Of a stretch of DNA of 64,000 bases, positions 62,841 to 64,000 are shown piece by piece. Source of the stretch: Streptomyces parvulus (lineage in GTDB: Bacteria > Actinomycetota > Actinomycetes > Streptomycetales > Streptomycetaceae); assembly GCF_014648855.1 (NCBI RefSeq), contig NZ_BMRX01000009.1:124001-188000 (forward strand), in the 5' to 3' direction. The notes beneath the pieces are model-generated. The model was not told the DNA's origin, did not search any database, and saw nothing but the letters and a program-made list of their open reading frames with translations. How positions within the stretch are numbered: position 1 is the stretch's first letter; each line of letters begins with the position of its first letter. The translations under genes were made by a program, and so were the position numbers.

Positions 62841-63866
62841 TCAGCCCCGCGGCAGGGGCACCCGCGGCCCCGCGGGGTCCGCGTCGGAGCCGGCCTCGGC
62901 GGGCGTCGGCGCGGCCGTGTCGTCCCGGACGAAGTACGTCGGCCGGTTCTGCACCGCCGTGTATATGCGCCCGACATACTCACCGAGCAGGCCCACGCAG
63001 ATCAGCTGCACGGCGCCGATGAACACGATGCCGGTGAAGAGCGAGGTCCAGCCCGGGACCGTGCGGCCCAGCGCGAAGGCGGTCAGCGTGTAGACCAGAA
63101 GCCCGAGGCAGACCACGAAGGCACCGGCGCCCAGCCAGGTGGCGATCCGCAGCGGCGCCGCCGAGAACCCGGTGACGCTGTCCACGGCGAGGCGGATCAT
63201 CCGGCCCAGCGGGTACTTGGTGCGGCCGGCCTTGCGCGGCGCCCGCTCGTAGGTCACCGAGCCGCTCGGGAAGCCCAGCCAGGGAACGAGGAGGCGGTAG
63301 ACCCGCTGCTGGTCCGGCAGGGCCTTGAGCGCGTCCACGGCGGCCCTGCTGAGCAGCCGGAAGTCACCGGCCTGCGCGAGCACCGACGGGCCGGCCAGGC
63401 GCCGCATCAGGCGGTAGTAGACCCCCGCCGACCACCGCTTGAACCCGGAGTCGCTGCTGCGGTCGGCCCGCACGCCGTAGACGATGTCCAGCCCCTGGCC
63501 GCGGGCCAGCCTCAGCATCTCGGGGATCTTCTCCGGCGGGTCCTGGAGGTCGGCGTCGAGGCTGACGACGTACGCGCCCGCGGCCCGGTCGAGCCCCGCC
63601 GTGAGGGCCGCCTGGTGTCCGGAGTTGCGCCGCAGCGCGACCACGCGCAGCTCCGGCCAGCCGAGCCGGAAGGCGGCGAGCAGCTCCGCCGTGCGGTCGA
63701 TACTGCCGTCGTCCACGGCGACGACCTCGTGCGCCACGCCCAGCCCGGTCAGGACCGGGCGCAACCTGCTGACCAGCGCGGGCAGGACCTCTTCCTCGTT
63801 GAACATGGGTATGACGACCGACAGCACGACGGGTTCGTGCTGCTCCGCGTCCGGTTCCTCGGGCAC
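62841..63866 (-). CDS. Membrane-bound family 2 glycosyltransferase (DPM1/GtrB-like)
   Basis: 341 aa from a GTG preceded by GGGGAGG. The GT-A domain has VLSVVIPMFNEEEVLPALVS, AVDDGSIDRT and VVSLDADLQDPPEKIPEMLR (DxD region), with the QRVYRLLVPWLGF acceptor segment. Two C-terminal membrane helices (LGAGAFVVCLGLLVYTLTAF; TSLFTGIVFIGAVQLICVGL) give the GtrB topology, and NRPTYFVRD follows. It probably makes a polyprenyl-phosphate sugar for cell-surface glycans. Confidence 0.92.
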   Translation of the reverse strand: MPEEPDAEQHEPVVLSVVIPMFNEEEVLPALVSRLRPVLTGLGVAHEVVAVDDGSIDRTAELLAAFRLGWPELRVVALRRNSGHQAALTAGLDRAAGAYVVSLDADLQDPPEKIPEMLRLARGQGLDIVYGVRADRSSDSGFKRWSAGVYYRLMRRLAGPSVLAQAGDFRLLSRAAVDALKALPDQQRVYRLLVPWLGFPSGSVTYERAPRKAGRTKYPLGRMIRLAVDSVTGFSAAPLRIATWLGAGAFVVCLGLLVYTLTAFALGRTVPGWTSLFTGIVFIGAVQLICVGLLGEYVGRIYTAVQNRPTYFVRDDTAAPTPAEAGSDADPAGPRVPLPRG

Positions 63867-63967
63867 CGCGCCTCCCCTCTCCCTGACACCGAGTACAGAT
63901 GTGCGACTCTTGTGCGATCTTATGGCAGCAATTGACGCCTGAGGGTGGGCCAAGGGGGATGACAGCC

Positions 63968-64000
63968 ATGGACACGGCCGCCGACGACACGGTGACCGAC
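63968..64000 (+). CDS. Start of a divergent gene, cut by the window edge
   Basis: ATG at 63968 with GGGGG 10 nt upstream; the frame reads MDTAADDTVTD to the edge. An in-frame ATG at 63959 is an alternative. Eleven codons are too few to identify it. It diverges from the glycosyltransferase, whose family is often next to membrane proteins of glycan synthesis. Confidence 0.5.
   Translation, partial: MDTAADDTVTD

Overview
The window is chromosomal core DNA of a Streptomyces (or a very close actinobacterium). The evidence is the very high G+C, GTG starts beside good Shine-Dalgarno sequences, the actinobacterial forms of L23, S3, S9 and L17, a two-domain Nnr, a DUF5753 regulator paired with a DUF397 protein, and copies of a GGGGCGCGGGGAACTGCGCG repeat that I know from Streptomyces genomes. 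The gene order resembles, in reverse, the S. coelicolor segment running from the tsaB/alr/acpS region to rpsL; this comparison is from memory, not a search.

Layout. 1-9.2 kb holds housekeeping and cell-wall precursor genes: tsaB (cut by the left edge), an L,D-transpeptidase-like protein without its catalytic residues, a 57-aa Pro-rich protein behind a 24-bp palindrome, tsaE, an alpha/beta hydrolase, alr, acpS, a 184-bp MITE-like element whose first base completes the acpS stop codon, an XRE-cupin regulator, nnr and glmS. 9.2-13.7 kb holds a lipoprotein, coaA, a DUF389 membrane protein and glmM. 13.9-34.7 kb is the ribosomal-protein superregion read leftwards: rpsJ-rplC-rplD-rplW-rplB-rpsS-rplV-rpsC-rplP-rpmC-rpsQ (S10), rplN-rplX-rplE-rpsN-rpsH-rplF-rplR-rpsE-rpmD-rplO-secY-adk-map (spc), infA-rpmJ-rpsM-rpsK-rpoA-rplQ (alpha), then truA, two envelope proteins and rplM-rpsI. 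Several strong hairpins lie between these groups and probably mark transcription units.

35-42.5 kb is an accessory locus lying directly upstream of the S10 promoter and read in the same direction: a probable chaperone or adaptor (215 aa), a tandem SUKH-3 immunity protein, an unknown 159-aa protein, a 1551-aa RHS toxin with a low-GC nuclease-like tip, and an overlapping candidate immunity gene. 42.5-58.1 kb is regulatory and metabolic: a MerR-type regulator with a structured leader, gdhA, an SDR gene divergent from an XRE regulator around a 21-bp palindrome, an XRE/DUF397/ATPase group like whiJ loci, a LysR regulator, a secreted chitin-binding serine protease, and a two-component system divergent from an ABC exporter around a 22-bp palindrome. 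58.1-62.8 kb is the str operon (rpsL-rpsG-fusA-tuf). 62.8-64 kb holds a membrane glycosyltransferase and the first codons of a divergent gene.

The most interesting signals are the toxin locus packed against the S10 promoter, a 25-nt element shared by the rpsJ and rpsL leaders, the 42.58-42.93 kb leader, the MITE at the acpS stop codon, and several long perfect palindromes in divergent promoter regions. I saw no rRNA, tRNA, CRISPR array, prophage or complete insertion sequence.
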